A DNA stretch of 64,000 nucleotides, taken from the NCBI GenBank assembly GCA_045133615.1, contig JBGUUQ010000054.1, positions 1 to 64,000 of the forward strand. The letters run 5' to 3'. Positions within the stretch are counted from its first letter, which is position 1; every line of letters begins with the position of its first letter. Shown piece by piece: positions 1 to 8,529 of this stretch. The translations under genes and the position numbers were made by a program. Source of the stretch: M3 sp045133615 (GTDB lineage Bacteria > Bacteroidota > Bacteroidia > Bacteroidales > Muribaculaceae). Below the pieces are notes generated by a model. That model ran no database searches, was not told the origin of the DNA, and saw only the letters and a list, made by a program, of their open reading frames with translations.

Positions 1-76
1 ACCAACTTTTGATATCTTTGCAAATAGAAGAAAAATGGTATACTTTTAGATTATTTTTTGGTATACTTTCATGTTA
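1..76. repeat. short repeated palindrome downstream of the SIR2-like gene
   Basis: The 11-mer TGGTATACTTT occurs twice (36-46 and 59-69), 23 bp apart. Each copy contains the palindrome GTATAC. A TATCTTTG string at 13-20 resembles a Bacteroidetes -7 element reading rightward. No gene is seen in this edge stretch, and any function of the repeats is unknown. Confidence 0.35.
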
Positions 77-1162
77 TTATTTACAATTTAGGAAATATTG
101 TTTACCCAATTCGATTTGTTCTGATTCAGGCAGAATATACCAAGCATTTCGTTCTACATATGGAAATAGAGAATAGTATTTTGACCGTTCCAATAAAAGC
201 CACCGTAATAAAACTTCATCTGAATTAAGAGATAAGCCGAATATGAATATATCTTTGCTAAACAAAAGATGAATCCATGTTTCATATATGTTTTCAAGTC
301 GCATGAGATTACCTTGAAATAACTCTGCATTGAATTTATTGGGTGGTAACAACAAGGAACGAATCGATTCTAATGTCCTCATATAATGGGTTAATCCTAT
401 TAACAAACTTTGCGGAAATTCAATCATACCATTAACATGCCAAATTCCAAATTTTTCAAAACTTGGAGTACTAAGTGTGGTATAGCAGTATGAGATAGGG
501 AGAGATTCATTCGCTAATTTATTATCATACTTATGTAATGATGCATTACAAGACTTTTCAAATAAATTATCGTAATTTGTTGTTAAAATAGGAATGTTTT
601 TCTGTTTAGCAAAAGAAGTAATTTTTTTATGAACAGTTACTGGATTCCATTCGTTCATAAAAAAGCAGATAGATTTTGCTAAACTATTATTTAACGCAGG
701 CTTAAGTTTATCTCCAAGTGTAGTTAATAGCATTGCTATATTGCAATTCTCAAGTAAATTGGTATTGTTAAATACGTCTTCATTAGCACGTACATTTTTC
801 TCAATTTCAGATAAGCTAAGGTTAACAGGCTTTTTTAACAAAAGCTCATCAAGTCCGTAAAAATATTTAGGTGATAATTCCTTAGATGAACATAAGGAAA
901 CTATTCTTGAAAAATTTTCCGAGTTAAAATTTGGAGTTTCTTTTATTCTATAAATATCAAGTAAATCAAAATATTCGGTATAAGATAATCCATGAGGGAT
1001 ACATTCCAACTTTAGGCTCGGACAATAAACAGATGCCAACGCCTTTAATAACTCCTCCCATGAGCATCCTATATTGGCATAGCGATTAATGCCATTCCCA
1101 ATAAGAAATGTACAATTATTGCTATGCTTCATTACGAGTTTATGTAGCTCTTTTTGTGTCAT
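77..1162 (-). CDS. SIR2-like domain protein, probable defence NADase
   Basis: This protein of about 361 residues has the layout of the SIR2_2/SIR2-like families found in bacterial defence systems. A glycine-rich nucleotide-binding start (FLIGNGINRY, near residue 20) is followed by a tryptophan-containing segment. The conserved TTNYDNLFE lies near residue 196, an IWHVNG histidine motif near 240, and FIFGLSLNSDEVLLRWLL near 301. The Asn of TTNYDN and the His of WHVNG match the positions of the NAD-hydrolysing residues in known defence SIR2 proteins. No transmembrane segment or second domain is evident. The ATG chosen overlaps the stop of the upstream methyltransferase gene as TAATG; a TTG start 15 bp earlier is possible but unnecessary. 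The gene is visibly more A+T-rich than the glycogen genes beside it, which suggests transfer. NAD depletion as its activity is inferred from family knowledge. Confidence 0.8.
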   Translation of the reverse strand: MTQKELHKLVMKHSNNCTFLIGNGINRYANIGCSWEELLKALASVYCPSLKLECIPHGLSYTEYFDLLDIYRIKETPNFNSENFSRIVSLCSSKELSPKYFYGLDELLLKKPVNLSLSEIEKNVRANEDVFNNTNLLENCNIAMLLTTLGDKLKPALNNSLAKSICFFMNEWNPVTVHKKITSFAKQKNIPILTTNYDNLFEKSCNASLHKYDNKLANESLPISYCYTTLSTPSFEKFGIWHVNGMIEFPQSLLIGLTHYMRTLESIRSLLLPPNKFNAELFQGNLMRLENIYETWIHLLFSKDIFIFGLSLNSDEVLLRWLLLERSKYYSLFPYVERNAWYILPESEQIELGKQYFLNCK

Positions 1163-3117
1163 TAAATAATACGACAATTAGTATTTGGTGAATAGTGACG
1201 GAAGATTTGCTCGAAGTTATCTATCACATTGTCACTGGCTGCCGAGGCATCACGCATAACAAAGTAGATAGGTTGCAATTTGGCAATCTCTGTAATGGTC
1301 GATTCGTTTACATCACGGTCAAAGCAAGCCACAAGATAATTGTCATCTACAAAGTGAACGGTCTTACCTGCAATTTGCTTGCTCTCAATCTTTGCAGAGA
1401 GTTCAATGCCGAGGTCGAGCATCACTTGGAAGAGCAAATCCTCATTGGTGCGGTCGGCTTTAACATTTTCATTGAAGAGCGATTGTAACTCAAACTCCTG
1501 TGGAGTGTAATAGACATCTTCCATATTCGAGGAATCAAGTTTTAAAACTCGGAAGCCTGTATCAAGGTTTTGAGCCGATAAACCAGCTTCTTCCTTGATT
1601 TTCTTTCCTGCACGGCGTATTCGTTCTTTACCGATTTCGCAGATATTCTTATAACCGGCTTTATACGCCTCGCTCTTCTCATCTGTCTTTTCTAGTAGTT
1701 GCACCATAATGAATTTACGATTACCGCCATCTTCTGCATTGAGTTTCATTACGGCATGGGCAGTAGTGGCAGAACCTGAGAAGAAATCGAGAATGATAGA
1801 GTCTTTATTCAAATTTGCAATTTGCAATATACGAGATAATAAGCGTAAAGGTTTAGGGCCATCAAAATAGCCTTTATCATCAAAAAGTTTTTTAAGTTCT
1901 TGTCTTCCCTCTTGATTATGTCCAACATCTTGGAACTTCCATATTGTTGTTGGGGTCATTCCGTTTTGCAACTCGTTCAAAAAACGTTTTAACCGCGGAA
2001 CATTATTTCCTTCATCACCAAAATATACCCTATTATCGGCAACTAACTCTACGAAGCGTTCTCTACTAACACGCCAACAAGAGCCATGTGCAGGATTAAC
2101 AACTCTACCACTTGGGGTTGTTATAGGATAATCATTATTTACACTATACGTTTTTACTGTTAAATTATCAGGCGTCCAAGGTCCACGAGGGTCATTGTCA
2201 GGATTCTTATACCTCGCATTAGCCTCTTCTGTTCTTGGAAGTTTCCCTATCTGAAAAACAATGAGAGATTTTGCATATATTACAATATAATCATGGCTAT
2301 CAGATAAAAATTTTGCATCATTCTTAGGCGCAAAGGCTCTTTCCCAAATGACCGAACCGACAAGATTCTGTTCTCCGAAGATTTCATTTCCTGCCTTCTT
2401 GAGATTCTCAACCTCATTTTCATCAATGGAAATAAACATTACACCATCTTCGGTTAGCAAATCTCTTGCCACCTTTAAGCGAGGATATATCATATTCAGC
2501 CAATCGGTATGGAAACGGCCATTGCTCTCGGTATTTCTAACCATAGGATCATCTATTATCTGATTTCCCTCCTCATCAAAAGCTCCATTCCTTTGCTCAA
2601 AACTATATTTATCCTCTGATAATTCATCTTTGTAAACGAAATCATTTCCTGTGTTGTAAGGAGGGTCGATGTAAATCATCTTAACCTTACCCAAATATGT
2701 TTCACGCAACACCTTCAATACATCGAGATTATCGCCCTCAATGTAAAGGTTTTGTGTATTGTCGAAATCCACACTTTCCTCACGACAAGGGCGAAGTGTC
2801 ATTGTCGTAGGTGTATTTGCCAAGCGGACAGCTGCACGCTTATCAGGCCAAGTGAATTGATAACGTTCAGCTCCCTCTGCAACAATATCATCTGACAATT
2901 CTTGACGTAGTTTATCAAAATCAATTGCGAACTCGCATTTTCCATTATTTCTTAATCGTTCGGTAATGCAAGATGGAAACAACTGCGCAATAATAGCGAT
3001 ATTGCGACTAATTCCACCTTCCGTTTTCATTTTTAGTCGTTGCATAAATGACATTCGATTAAAACAAGCGAATGCCATTCTTTTTGACAAAACAAAAGCC
3101 ACAACGCGAGCAATCAT
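1162..3117 (-). CDS. mod: type III-like site-specific adenine DNA methyltransferase (Mod)
   Basis: This is a beta-class N6-adenine methyltransferase with the arrangement of type III Mod subunits. The catalytic motif DPPYNTGNDFVY is near residue 150 and precedes the AdoMet-binding motif DFFSGSATTAHAV near residue 446. Between them lies a variable stretch of about 170 residues expected to contain the target-recognition domain. The N-terminal block with WPDKRAA and NLYIEGDNLDVLKVL is typical of Mod proteins. Homology appears to begin near MQRLKMKT, so an ATG at 3045 is an alternative start; the first 24 residues from 3117 look atypical. The next gene downstream is the SIR2-like gene, joined by a one-base stop/start overlap. 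A Res helicase-nuclease partner, normally the next gene, is not within the window. It may lie beyond position 1, or this may be a methyltransferase paired with a different effector. Confidence 0.9.
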   Translation of the reverse strand: MIARVVAFVLSKRMAFACFNRMSFMQRLKMKTEGGISRNIAIIAQLFPSCITERLRNNGKCEFAIDFDKLRQELSDDIVAEGAERYQFTWPDKRAAVRLANTPTTMTLRPCREESVDFDNTQNLYIEGDNLDVLKVLRETYLGKVKMIYIDPPYNTGNDFVYKDELSEDKYSFEQRNGAFDEEGNQIIDDPMVRNTESNGRFHTDWLNMIYPRLKVARDLLTEDGVMFISIDENEVENLKKAGNEIFGEQNLVGSVIWERAFAPKNDAKFLSDSHDYIVIYAKSLIVFQIGKLPRTEEANARYKNPDNDPRGPWTPDNLTVKTYSVNNDYPITTPSGRVVNPAHGSCWRVSRERFVELVADNRVYFGDEGNNVPRLKRFLNELQNGMTPTTIWKFQDVGHNQEGRQELKKLFDDKGYFDGPKPLRLLSRILQIANLNKDSIILDFFSGSATTAHAVMKLNAEDGGNRKFIMVQLLEKTDEKSEAYKAGYKNICEIGKERIRRAGKKIKEEAGLSAQNLDTGFRVLKLDSSNMEDVYYTPQEFELQSLFNENVKADRTNEDLLFQVMLDLGIELSAKIESKQIAGKTVHFVDDNYLVACFDRDVNESTITEIAKLQPIYFVMRDASAASDNVIDNFEQIFRHYSPNTNCRII

Positions 3118-3183
3118 TGCTCACTCTGCGGCTCTGGTATGCCTAAGGAAAAGCAAGTCATGCTCGCGTATAACCACGAGCAT
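3104..3183 (-). promoter_or_regulatory. nested inverted repeats in the mod leader
   Basis: Three mutually exclusive pairings can be read in the leader transcript. ATGCTCG (3160-3166) pairs with CGAGCAT (3177-3183). GAGCAAT and ATTGCTC form a 15-bp palindrome (3108-3122) that contains the ATG at 3117. ACGCGAGCA (3104-3112) pairs over 48 bp with TGCTCGCGT (3161-3169). The arrangement looks like an RNA switch or a repeated protein-binding site controlling mod expression; that function is inference. Confidence 0.5.
3121..3183 (-). CDS. possible 20-residue leader peptide upstream of mod
   Basis: A short open frame starts with ATG at 3183 and ends with TGA three bases before the upstream candidate ATG of mod. 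It is in the same reading frame as mod, separated from it by that single TGA. Its codons cover both arms of the leader hairpin, so translation through it would open the structure. The peptide (beginning MLVVIREHD, ending HTRAAE) matches no family I recognise. It could be a regulatory leader, a remnant of another gene, or chance. Confidence 0.3.
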   Translation of the reverse strand: MLVVIREHDLLFLRHTRAAE

Positions 3184-3576
3184 TCGCAACTTATTCCTCT
3201 TTCCTAATTAGAAATTTACCAGATTTCAGAGTGGATAGAATAAATAGCAAACGCTATAATATTTATAATAAAATATGAAACTGCAACTCTATGCCATGTC
3301 TCAATAGTGCAAAGTTAATCGAATAATGCGGAATAACACCAAAACCACATTTATTTTCTGCAAAAACATTAATATTTGCTGCTGCTTAGTTTGTCCTCAG
3401 ATATGAGCAATACTTGGCAAGCAAGTTCTCTAATGGCCGATTTTTGTCGCATCAGCAAGAGAAATCACATTAATGTCGCAAAAAATGCGACGATTTATGA
3501 GTAGAAACGCCTGATTTCCTTGATTTGTATCTGCTATTTTCCAAACGCACAATATTTCGCGCTATGCACGGGTGCG
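3184..3576. other. A+T-rich gap without a convincing gene
   Basis: The stretch between the glgP terminator and the mod leader contains the mod promoter and little else. A small hairpin, GTCGCA-AAAAA-TGCGAC, lies at 3475-3491, and a further GTCGCA copy lies at 3446-3451. No open frame here has credible codon use. Confidence 0.6.
3310..3343 (-). promoter_or_regulatory. Bacteroidetes-type promoter for mod-sir2
   Basis: On the minus strand TTTG (3343-3340) is followed after 22 bp by TAACTTTG (3317-3310), matching the -33/-7 pattern of Bacteroidetes sigma factor promoters, with slightly long spacing. Transcription would begin near 3303 and give a leader of about 190 nt containing the inverted repeats. 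Confidence 0.5.
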
Positions 3577-3608
3577 AAAAAAGAGACGCGGCGATGTGCC
3601 GCGTCTCT
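3577..3608 (-). terminator. intrinsic terminator after glgP
   Basis: Read on the minus strand, an 11-bp perfect stem (AGAGACGCGGC paired with GCCGCGTCTCT, 5-nt loop) is followed by a run of six T. It lies 25 bp past the glgP stop codon and separates the glucan genes from the mod region. Confidence 0.9.
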
Positions 3609-3632
3609 GCGTTGATATGATTTTGTGATGTA

Positions 3633-6179
3633 TTAAATCCAACGAGTATAAGCGAAGTCCATACGGTGGGGCAAGAAATCAGCAGTCGGATAAACACGGT
3701 ATGCATAGCGGAATACACCTGCATCCTTGAGTTTGTTCTTAAGCTGATATGTCACATTAGCACCTTCTTCAGCAACAACCTTCATCGGGATTGTTTCGTG
3801 GAATGTTTCAACACCATCTTCTACCTTGTAAACAACACATTCGATAGCGAGGTCGCGACCAAGACCGTTGGTGTTAAGCACTACGGTAGTTTCAAATGTA
3901 TCACCGGTATTTGAAGCAGATTCTTTAGTGTTCATGCTTACAACGTTGATACCATCCCATGCTGCAGCAACTTTTTCTTTCCATGCAACGATTTCCTTAG
4001 CCTTGGCATAGTTCTTAGCTTTAAGCTTCTTGGTACGATCGCCTTCGGGGAGGTAGAAGCGTTCGATATAATCGTCGATCATGCGCTTCATTGTGAAGTT
4101 GGGAGCGATGTGAGCGATTGACTTCTTGATGTATTGAATCCATTCGGGAGAGTAACCCTTAGAGTTCTTAGCGAAGTAGAGGGGTACGATTTCGTTCTCA
4201 AGCATTGAATAGATAGTAGCTGCATCGAGCTTATCTTGTTGAGATTGATCGGTGAATGTACGCTTGTCGGTCAATGCCCATCCGGCACCTTCTTTATAAC
4301 CTTCATACCACCATCCATCGAGTACAGAGAAGTTAAGCACACCGTTCATCTCTGCCTTTTCACCGGAAGTACCGGATGCTTCGAGAGGACGAGTCGGAGT
4401 GTTCAACCAAATATCAACACCCGAAACAAGACGCTTGGCAACAATCATGTCGTAGTTTTCAAGGAAGATAATCTTACCGAGGAACTGGGGCATGCGTGAA
4501 ATTTCCATAATGCGCTTGATCAAGCCTTGACCTGCACCATCGGCGGGGTGAGCCTTGCCGGAGAATACGAATTGTACGGGGAACTTCTCGTTGTTTACGA
4601 TAGCTGAAAGACGATCGAGGTCGGTGAAGAGAAGGTGTGCACGTTTGTAGGTAGCAAAGCGACGAGCAAAACCGATAATCAAAGCATTGGGGTTGATCTT
4701 CTCAAGCACTGAAACGATGCGAGAGGGATCGCCTTGGTTTTTGAGCCACTTTTCACGGAAATCTTTCTTCACGAAGTTGATGAACTTGTTCTTCATCGTC
4801 ATGCGAAGGTTCCAGATTTCTTCGTCATCGGCATTGAAAATCTTTTCCCAAATCTTTTCGTTGCTTTGGTCTGCCATATATTCAGAGCCGAGCACTTTAT
4901 CATAGAATGCCTTCCATTCAGAAGCAGCCCAAGTAGGCATGTGGACACCGTTGGTAACGAAACCTACGTGTGATTCCTGCCAATTGTAGCCTTTCCAAAT
5001 GCCGGCAAACATCTTCTTAGATACCTCACCATGCAACCAGCTTACACCGTTTGCTTGTTGGCAAGTGTTGAGTGCAAATACACTCATTGAGAAGCGTTCG
5101 TTAGTATCGGGATTTTCGCGACCCATATTCATAAGGTCTTGCCAGCCGATACCGAGTTTTGCGGGATATTCGCCCATATACTTGCCGAAGAGACCTTCTT
5201 CAAAGTAGTCGTGACCGGCAGGTACGGGAGTGTGAACGGTATAAAGGCTTGAAGTACGCACCATTTCCAATGCAGTATTGAAATCAAGCTTTTCTTCTTG
5301 AACGTAGTCAACCAAACGTTGGAGGTTGAGCAATGCTGCGTGACCTTCGTTGCAGTGGTAGAGGTCGGACTTGATACCGAGTTTCTTCAACATGAGCACA
5401 CCACCGATACCGAGGAGATACTCTTGCTTGATACGGTTTTCCCAGTCACCACCGTAAAGTTGGTGAGTGATAGGACGGTCCCACTCGCTGTTCATGTCGA
5501 AATCGGTGTCGAGAAGATAAAGCTTCATACGACCAACATTTACACGCCAGATGTGAGAGTAAATTATACGACCGGGATAAGGAACTTCGAGAATCATCGG
5601 CTGACCATTCTCATCCATTACCTGCTCGATAGGAAGCTGGTTGAAGTTTTGAGCTTCATAGTTAGCGATTTGCTGACCATCGAGAGAAAGAGTCTGAGTA
5701 AAGTAACCGTAACGATAGAGGAAACCGACAGCAGTCATGTCTACACAACTGTCTGAAGCTTCCTTGATATAGTCACCGGCAAGTACGCCGAGACCACCTG
5801 AATAAATCTTCAATGCATTGCAAAGACCATATTCCATTGAGAAGTAAGACACTGAAGGGAGATCCTTACGCATGGGCTTCTTCATATACTCCTTGAAATC
5901 GGCGTATACCTTCTGAATGCGAGCCATGAGGTCTTTGTCTTTGATTACCTCTTCCATACGCTCAAAGCTGAGACGCTGGAGAAGCATAACAGGATTTTCG
6001 CCTGTCGAACGCCACAAATCGGGGTTAAGTTCGCGGAAAAGTGCTTTTGCTTCACTGTTCCATACCCACCATAGGTTCTTTGAAAGCTCTTCCAACGGTT
6101 TGAGCTTTGAAGGTAAGTCTGACTTTACAGTAATGTCACGCCATGTGGGTGCATTAGTGTTGCTTACTTTTAATTTCAT
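3633..6179 (-). CDS. glgP: alpha-glucan phosphorylase (GT35)
   Basis: The enzyme removes glucose-1-phosphate from the non-reducing ends of glycogen or maltodextrin using pyridoxal phosphate in the cytoplasm. The N-terminal region (LEELSKNLWWVWNSEAKALF, residues about 28-47) is the DUF3417 domain found in the shorter, non-mammalian-type bacterial glucan phosphorylases. The cofactor-binding segment EASGTSGEKAEMNG is near residue 607, with the Schiff-base lysine in SGEK. At 848 residues it has the usual length for this subfamily. It lies 54 bp downstream of the glycogen synthase gene and is probably cotranscribed with it, so storage and mobilisation enzymes are made together. An intrinsic terminator follows. 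No irregularity is seen. Confidence 0.95.
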   Translation of the reverse strand: MKLKVSNTNAPTWRDITVKSDLPSKLKPLEELSKNLWWVWNSEAKALFRELNPDLWRSTGENPVMLLQRLSFERMEEVIKDKDLMARIQKVYADFKEYMKKPMRKDLPSVSYFSMEYGLCNALKIYSGGLGVLAGDYIKEASDSCVDMTAVGFLYRYGYFTQTLSLDGQQIANYEAQNFNQLPIEQVMDENGQPMILEVPYPGRIIYSHIWRVNVGRMKLYLLDTDFDMNSEWDRPITHQLYGGDWENRIKQEYLLGIGGVLMLKKLGIKSDLYHCNEGHAALLNLQRLVDYVQEEKLDFNTALEMVRTSSLYTVHTPVPAGHDYFEEGLFGKYMGEYPAKLGIGWQDLMNMGRENPDTNERFSMSVFALNTCQQANGVSWLHGEVSKKMFAGIWKGYNWQESHVGFVTNGVHMPTWAASEWKAFYDKVLGSEYMADQSNEKIWEKIFNADDEEIWNLRMTMKNKFINFVKKDFREKWLKNQGDPSRIVSVLEKINPNALIIGFARRFATYKRAHLLFTDLDRLSAIVNNEKFPVQFVFSGKAHPADGAGQGLIKRIMEISRMPQFLGKIIFLENYDMIVAKRLVSGVDIWLNTPTRPLEASGTSGEKAEMNGVLNFSVLDGWWYEGYKEGAGWALTDKRTFTDQSQQDKLDAATIYSMLENEIVPLYFAKNSKGYSPEWIQYIKKSIAHIAPNFTMKRMIDDYIERFYLPEGDRTKKLKAKNYAKAKEIVAWKEKVAAAWDGINVVSMNTKESASNTGDTFETTVVLNTNGLGRDLAIECVVYKVEDGVETFHETIPMKVVAEEGANVTYQLKNKLKDAGVFRYAYRVYPTADFLPHRMDFAYTRWI

Positions 6180-6233
6180 ATTAATTTGTTATTAATAGGT
6201 GATTATTTTCGCTATAAATACACGAGTTAAAAA

Positions 6234-7892
6234 TTAGTTATTGTTATTTCGTTGCGCAGCGTTAGACAGCGCAATGTCGAAAGCTTCAATATAGTAGTTG
6301 ATAAAATTACCCCAACTTGCCACCGAAGCGGTATTCATCGCTTCACGACGAATAGTGCTCATCACTTCGTCGTCGGCACTTGCAAGATAGGATAACGCAT
6401 CGGCAATTCCATCGGCAACTGCATCGTAATTATAATCGCCACGGGCAATCACATTTACACCACAATCGCTGAAATCGTTTTTAAATGCCGATAATATCCA
6501 TTGACCGAATCCGGAAAGGGAGGTTGTAACCGTAGGAACACCGAAAGCCACACTCTCAAGCGGAGTATAACCCCAAGGCTCATAATAACTTGGGAATACC
6601 GTGGCATCAACACCGATCAACAAGTCATAATAGCTACGGTTGAAAATTCCGTCAGTTCCGTTAAGATAACACGGCACATACACCACTTTCACACGAGACG
6701 CCTTTGAATTGTCGAAACCGAGAGCATGAATGCGATTGATAATCGGATCTTCATTCATATTGTGAAGCCAATGGGTGATTACCGGATCTGTCAACGCACA
6801 TTTACGCTTTGCATCAACGGCTTTTGCCAAATCTTCGCGAGGCTCTTTTACCCAAGCCGGCACCATTACATACGCCAATATCGTACGCTTTGAATTCTGC
6901 TCGCTAAGGCGTTTCACCGAGTCCAAAAACAGGTCAATACCCTTATTTCGATATTCACATCGACCGGATGTGGTCACAATAAACGTATCTTCGGGCAACT
7001 TATAGCCAAGTAATGATGAAGCCACGTTCAACAACGATTCGCGAGCCGATTCGCGCGCGTCGCCAAACTTGCTTTTTGCCGGTACAAAGTTTGCCTCAAA
7101 ACCATTAGGAGTTACTACGTCGGGGCGGCGTTCGAGCAATTGCTCACATTCTACAGCGGTAATATCGCTTACCGTAGTAAAACAATCGGCAGCATGAGCG
7201 GCAGCCTTTTCAAGCGAATGTTTCGACTGCATATTAAGCTCTGAAGCCATTTGATCGCCGTTATACCCTTTCAGATAATCATATAGCGGCTTATTATTAC
7301 CGCAAATGCTTCGACCGATGCTTGTAGCATGAGTCGTAAAAATCGTTCCGATAGAGGGAAGTTGGCTCTTTACATAAAGCAATCCCATACCCGTAGTCCA
7401 TTCATCAAAATGAGCCACTACTTTTTTATCGGCAATACCGACAAAATCGCAAATACTCTTGATTACAAGACCTGCTGCATGAGAAAATGCACATGCTTCA
7501 TCATAGTCGCCGTAGGCATGAAGTGAATCCACCCCATATTTTGCCCACATTTCACCGTAGAATTGATCTTTAACGGCATACATTCCGTCAAATTTCACAA
7601 GAACGACAAGCGGCTTTCCGGGGATATTCCATCTTCCCACTCTCACTGCCACCCCTTCAGGGAACACAGCTTGCGATTTCCATTCTTTAAGCAATGTGCG
7701 CGATTCCACGAAGTATGGTGAAGGATTCTCCTTACTCCACACATCGGGACCTATAAATATATTATTGTCCTTATGTAATTTCTGAAGCGTTTTCGCTTTA
7801 GTAGAGAGGACCGTATAAATGCCTCCTATTTTATTACAAACCTCCCAACTTGTTTCAAACAGCATATCGGGTGCTGATGTTGGATTACTCAT
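6234..7892 (-). CDS. glycogen synthase, GT3 (eukaryotic-like) type
   Basis: The enzyme elongates alpha-1,4-glucan chains from a nucleotide-glucose donor. The N-terminal segment ETSWEVCNKIGGIYTVLSTKA and the FPSYYEPWGYTPLESVAFGVP segment with its E-x7-E catalytic pair are characteristic of the GT3 glycogen synthase family rather than the GT5 GlgA family common in Proteobacteria. The length of 552 residues is slightly shorter than eukaryotic GYS proteins and normal for Bacteroidales. It is the first gene of a two-gene unit with glgP. A TATCTTTG element about 24 bp before the start is a likely promoter. Donor preference (UDP- or ADP-glucose) cannot be read from the sequence. Confidence 0.92.
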   Translation of the reverse strand: MSNPTSAPDMLFETSWEVCNKIGGIYTVLSTKAKTLQKLHKDNNIFIGPDVWSKENPSPYFVESRTLLKEWKSQAVFPEGVAVRVGRWNIPGKPLVVLVKFDGMYAVKDQFYGEMWAKYGVDSLHAYGDYDEACAFSHAAGLVIKSICDFVGIADKKVVAHFDEWTTGMGLLYVKSQLPSIGTIFTTHATSIGRSICGNNKPLYDYLKGYNGDQMASELNMQSKHSLEKAAAHAADCFTTVSDITAVECEQLLERRPDVVTPNGFEANFVPAKSKFGDARESARESLLNVASSLLGYKLPEDTFIVTTSGRCEYRNKGIDLFLDSVKRLSEQNSKRTILAYVMVPAWVKEPREDLAKAVDAKRKCALTDPVITHWLHNMNEDPIINRIHALGFDNSKASRVKVVYVPCYLNGTDGIFNRSYYDLLIGVDATVFPSYYEPWGYTPLESVAFGVPTVTTSLSGFGQWILSAFKNDFSDCGVNVIARGDYNYDAVADGIADALSYLASADDEVMSTIRREAMNTASVASWGNFINYYIEAFDIALSNAAQRNNNN

Positions 7893-7915
7893 ATTGTAGA
7901 TTTATGATTTGGATG

Positions 7916-7923
7916 CAAAGATA
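7916..7923 (-). promoter_or_regulatory. -7 element for the glycogen synthase-glgP unit
   Basis: The minus strand reads TATCTTTG here, an exact TAnnTTTG. No clear TTTG lies at the usual 20-bp distance; a T-rich tract occupies that position. The remaining intergenic sequence up to 8118 contains only the divergent promoter for the small secreted protein. Confidence 0.5.
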
Positions 7924-8062
7924 ATACTTTTTTTGAAAAAAACAGCTATTTCACAAACAATTAGTCATTTCCATTATTCAGCCACATGTCGCATCCCGCT
8001 TCACAAGCCGAATACAGCAGAATATGTGCCAACTGATATATTTTAATTATTAGCCGATTTTT

Positions 8063-8094
8063 CTTGCAAATTCCGATAAAACCAATTAATTTTG
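8063..8094 (+). promoter_or_regulatory. promoter for the small secreted protein and pulA
   Basis: CTTG (8063-8066), a 20-bp spacer and TAATTTTG (8087-8094) form a good Bacteroidetes promoter about 25 bp before the ATG of the following gene. Confidence 0.6.
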
Positions 8095-8118
8095 TACTAA
8101 CTAATCATCCGATAGGTA

Positions 8119-8433
8119 ATGAAACGATTGTATATCATACTGATATGTGCATTAGGCATTGCATTGGCAACGCCGCAAGTCGTTGCATCCCAATCGCATG
8201 ACCACAATAAAGAGATGACCTCAGTATCAGTCGCACCAACCATGAAAATAATGTCGACCGGTGTTGAATTGTCATCCTACGACGGTGTAGCCCATCGTTT
8301 TAACATCTACTCTATCACCGGGCAGATGATTAAATCGATAGAAGTACTCGACAATACCGTCACCATCGACCTTCCTAAAGGATTCTATATCGTGAAATGC
8401 GATAGCTGGTCTAAGCAACTGGTCATTCGATAA
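8119..8433 (+). CDS. small exported protein consisting mostly of a type IX-like C-terminal domain
   Basis: This 104-residue protein has a hydrophobic signal peptide (MKRLYIILICALGIALA, likely cleaved near VVA/SQ) and a short polar linker. It then has about 60 residues resembling the C-terminal sorting domains of type IX secretion cargo: RFNIYSITGQMIKSI, then DLPKGFYIVKC and a final basic/hydrophobic strand QLVIR. No cargo domain is present. The tail is similar in style to the ends of the two amylases in this window (GFYIVNNTK, GIYILTVGSK). It lies 96 bp upstream of the pullulanase gene on the same strand and may share its transcript. The function is unknown; it may be a short cell-surface protein or a relic of a larger cargo protein. 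Confidence 0.7.
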   Translation: MKRLYIILICALGIALATPQVVASQSHDHNKEMTSVSVAPTMKIMSTGVELSSYDGVAHRFNIYSITGQMIKSIEVLDNTVTIDLPKGFYIVKCDSWSKQLVIR

Positions 8434-8529
8434 TACCATATCGGAACAAACACCGTATGTGCCGAAATATCGCTGCACATCGACCAATCGACATGAATTA
8501 ATTTTTTAACCTAATTTTACCACAACTTA

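Noticed and set aside
3475..3491. Hairpin GTCGCA-AAAAA-TGCGAC as a terminator or integration site
   Set aside because: The stem is only six base pairs, no U-tract follows at the right distance, and no recombinase is present.
3470..3724. 84-codon frame overlapping the end of glgP
   Set aside because: It crosses the glgP terminator hairpin and overlaps glgP in another frame on the same strand; no family match.
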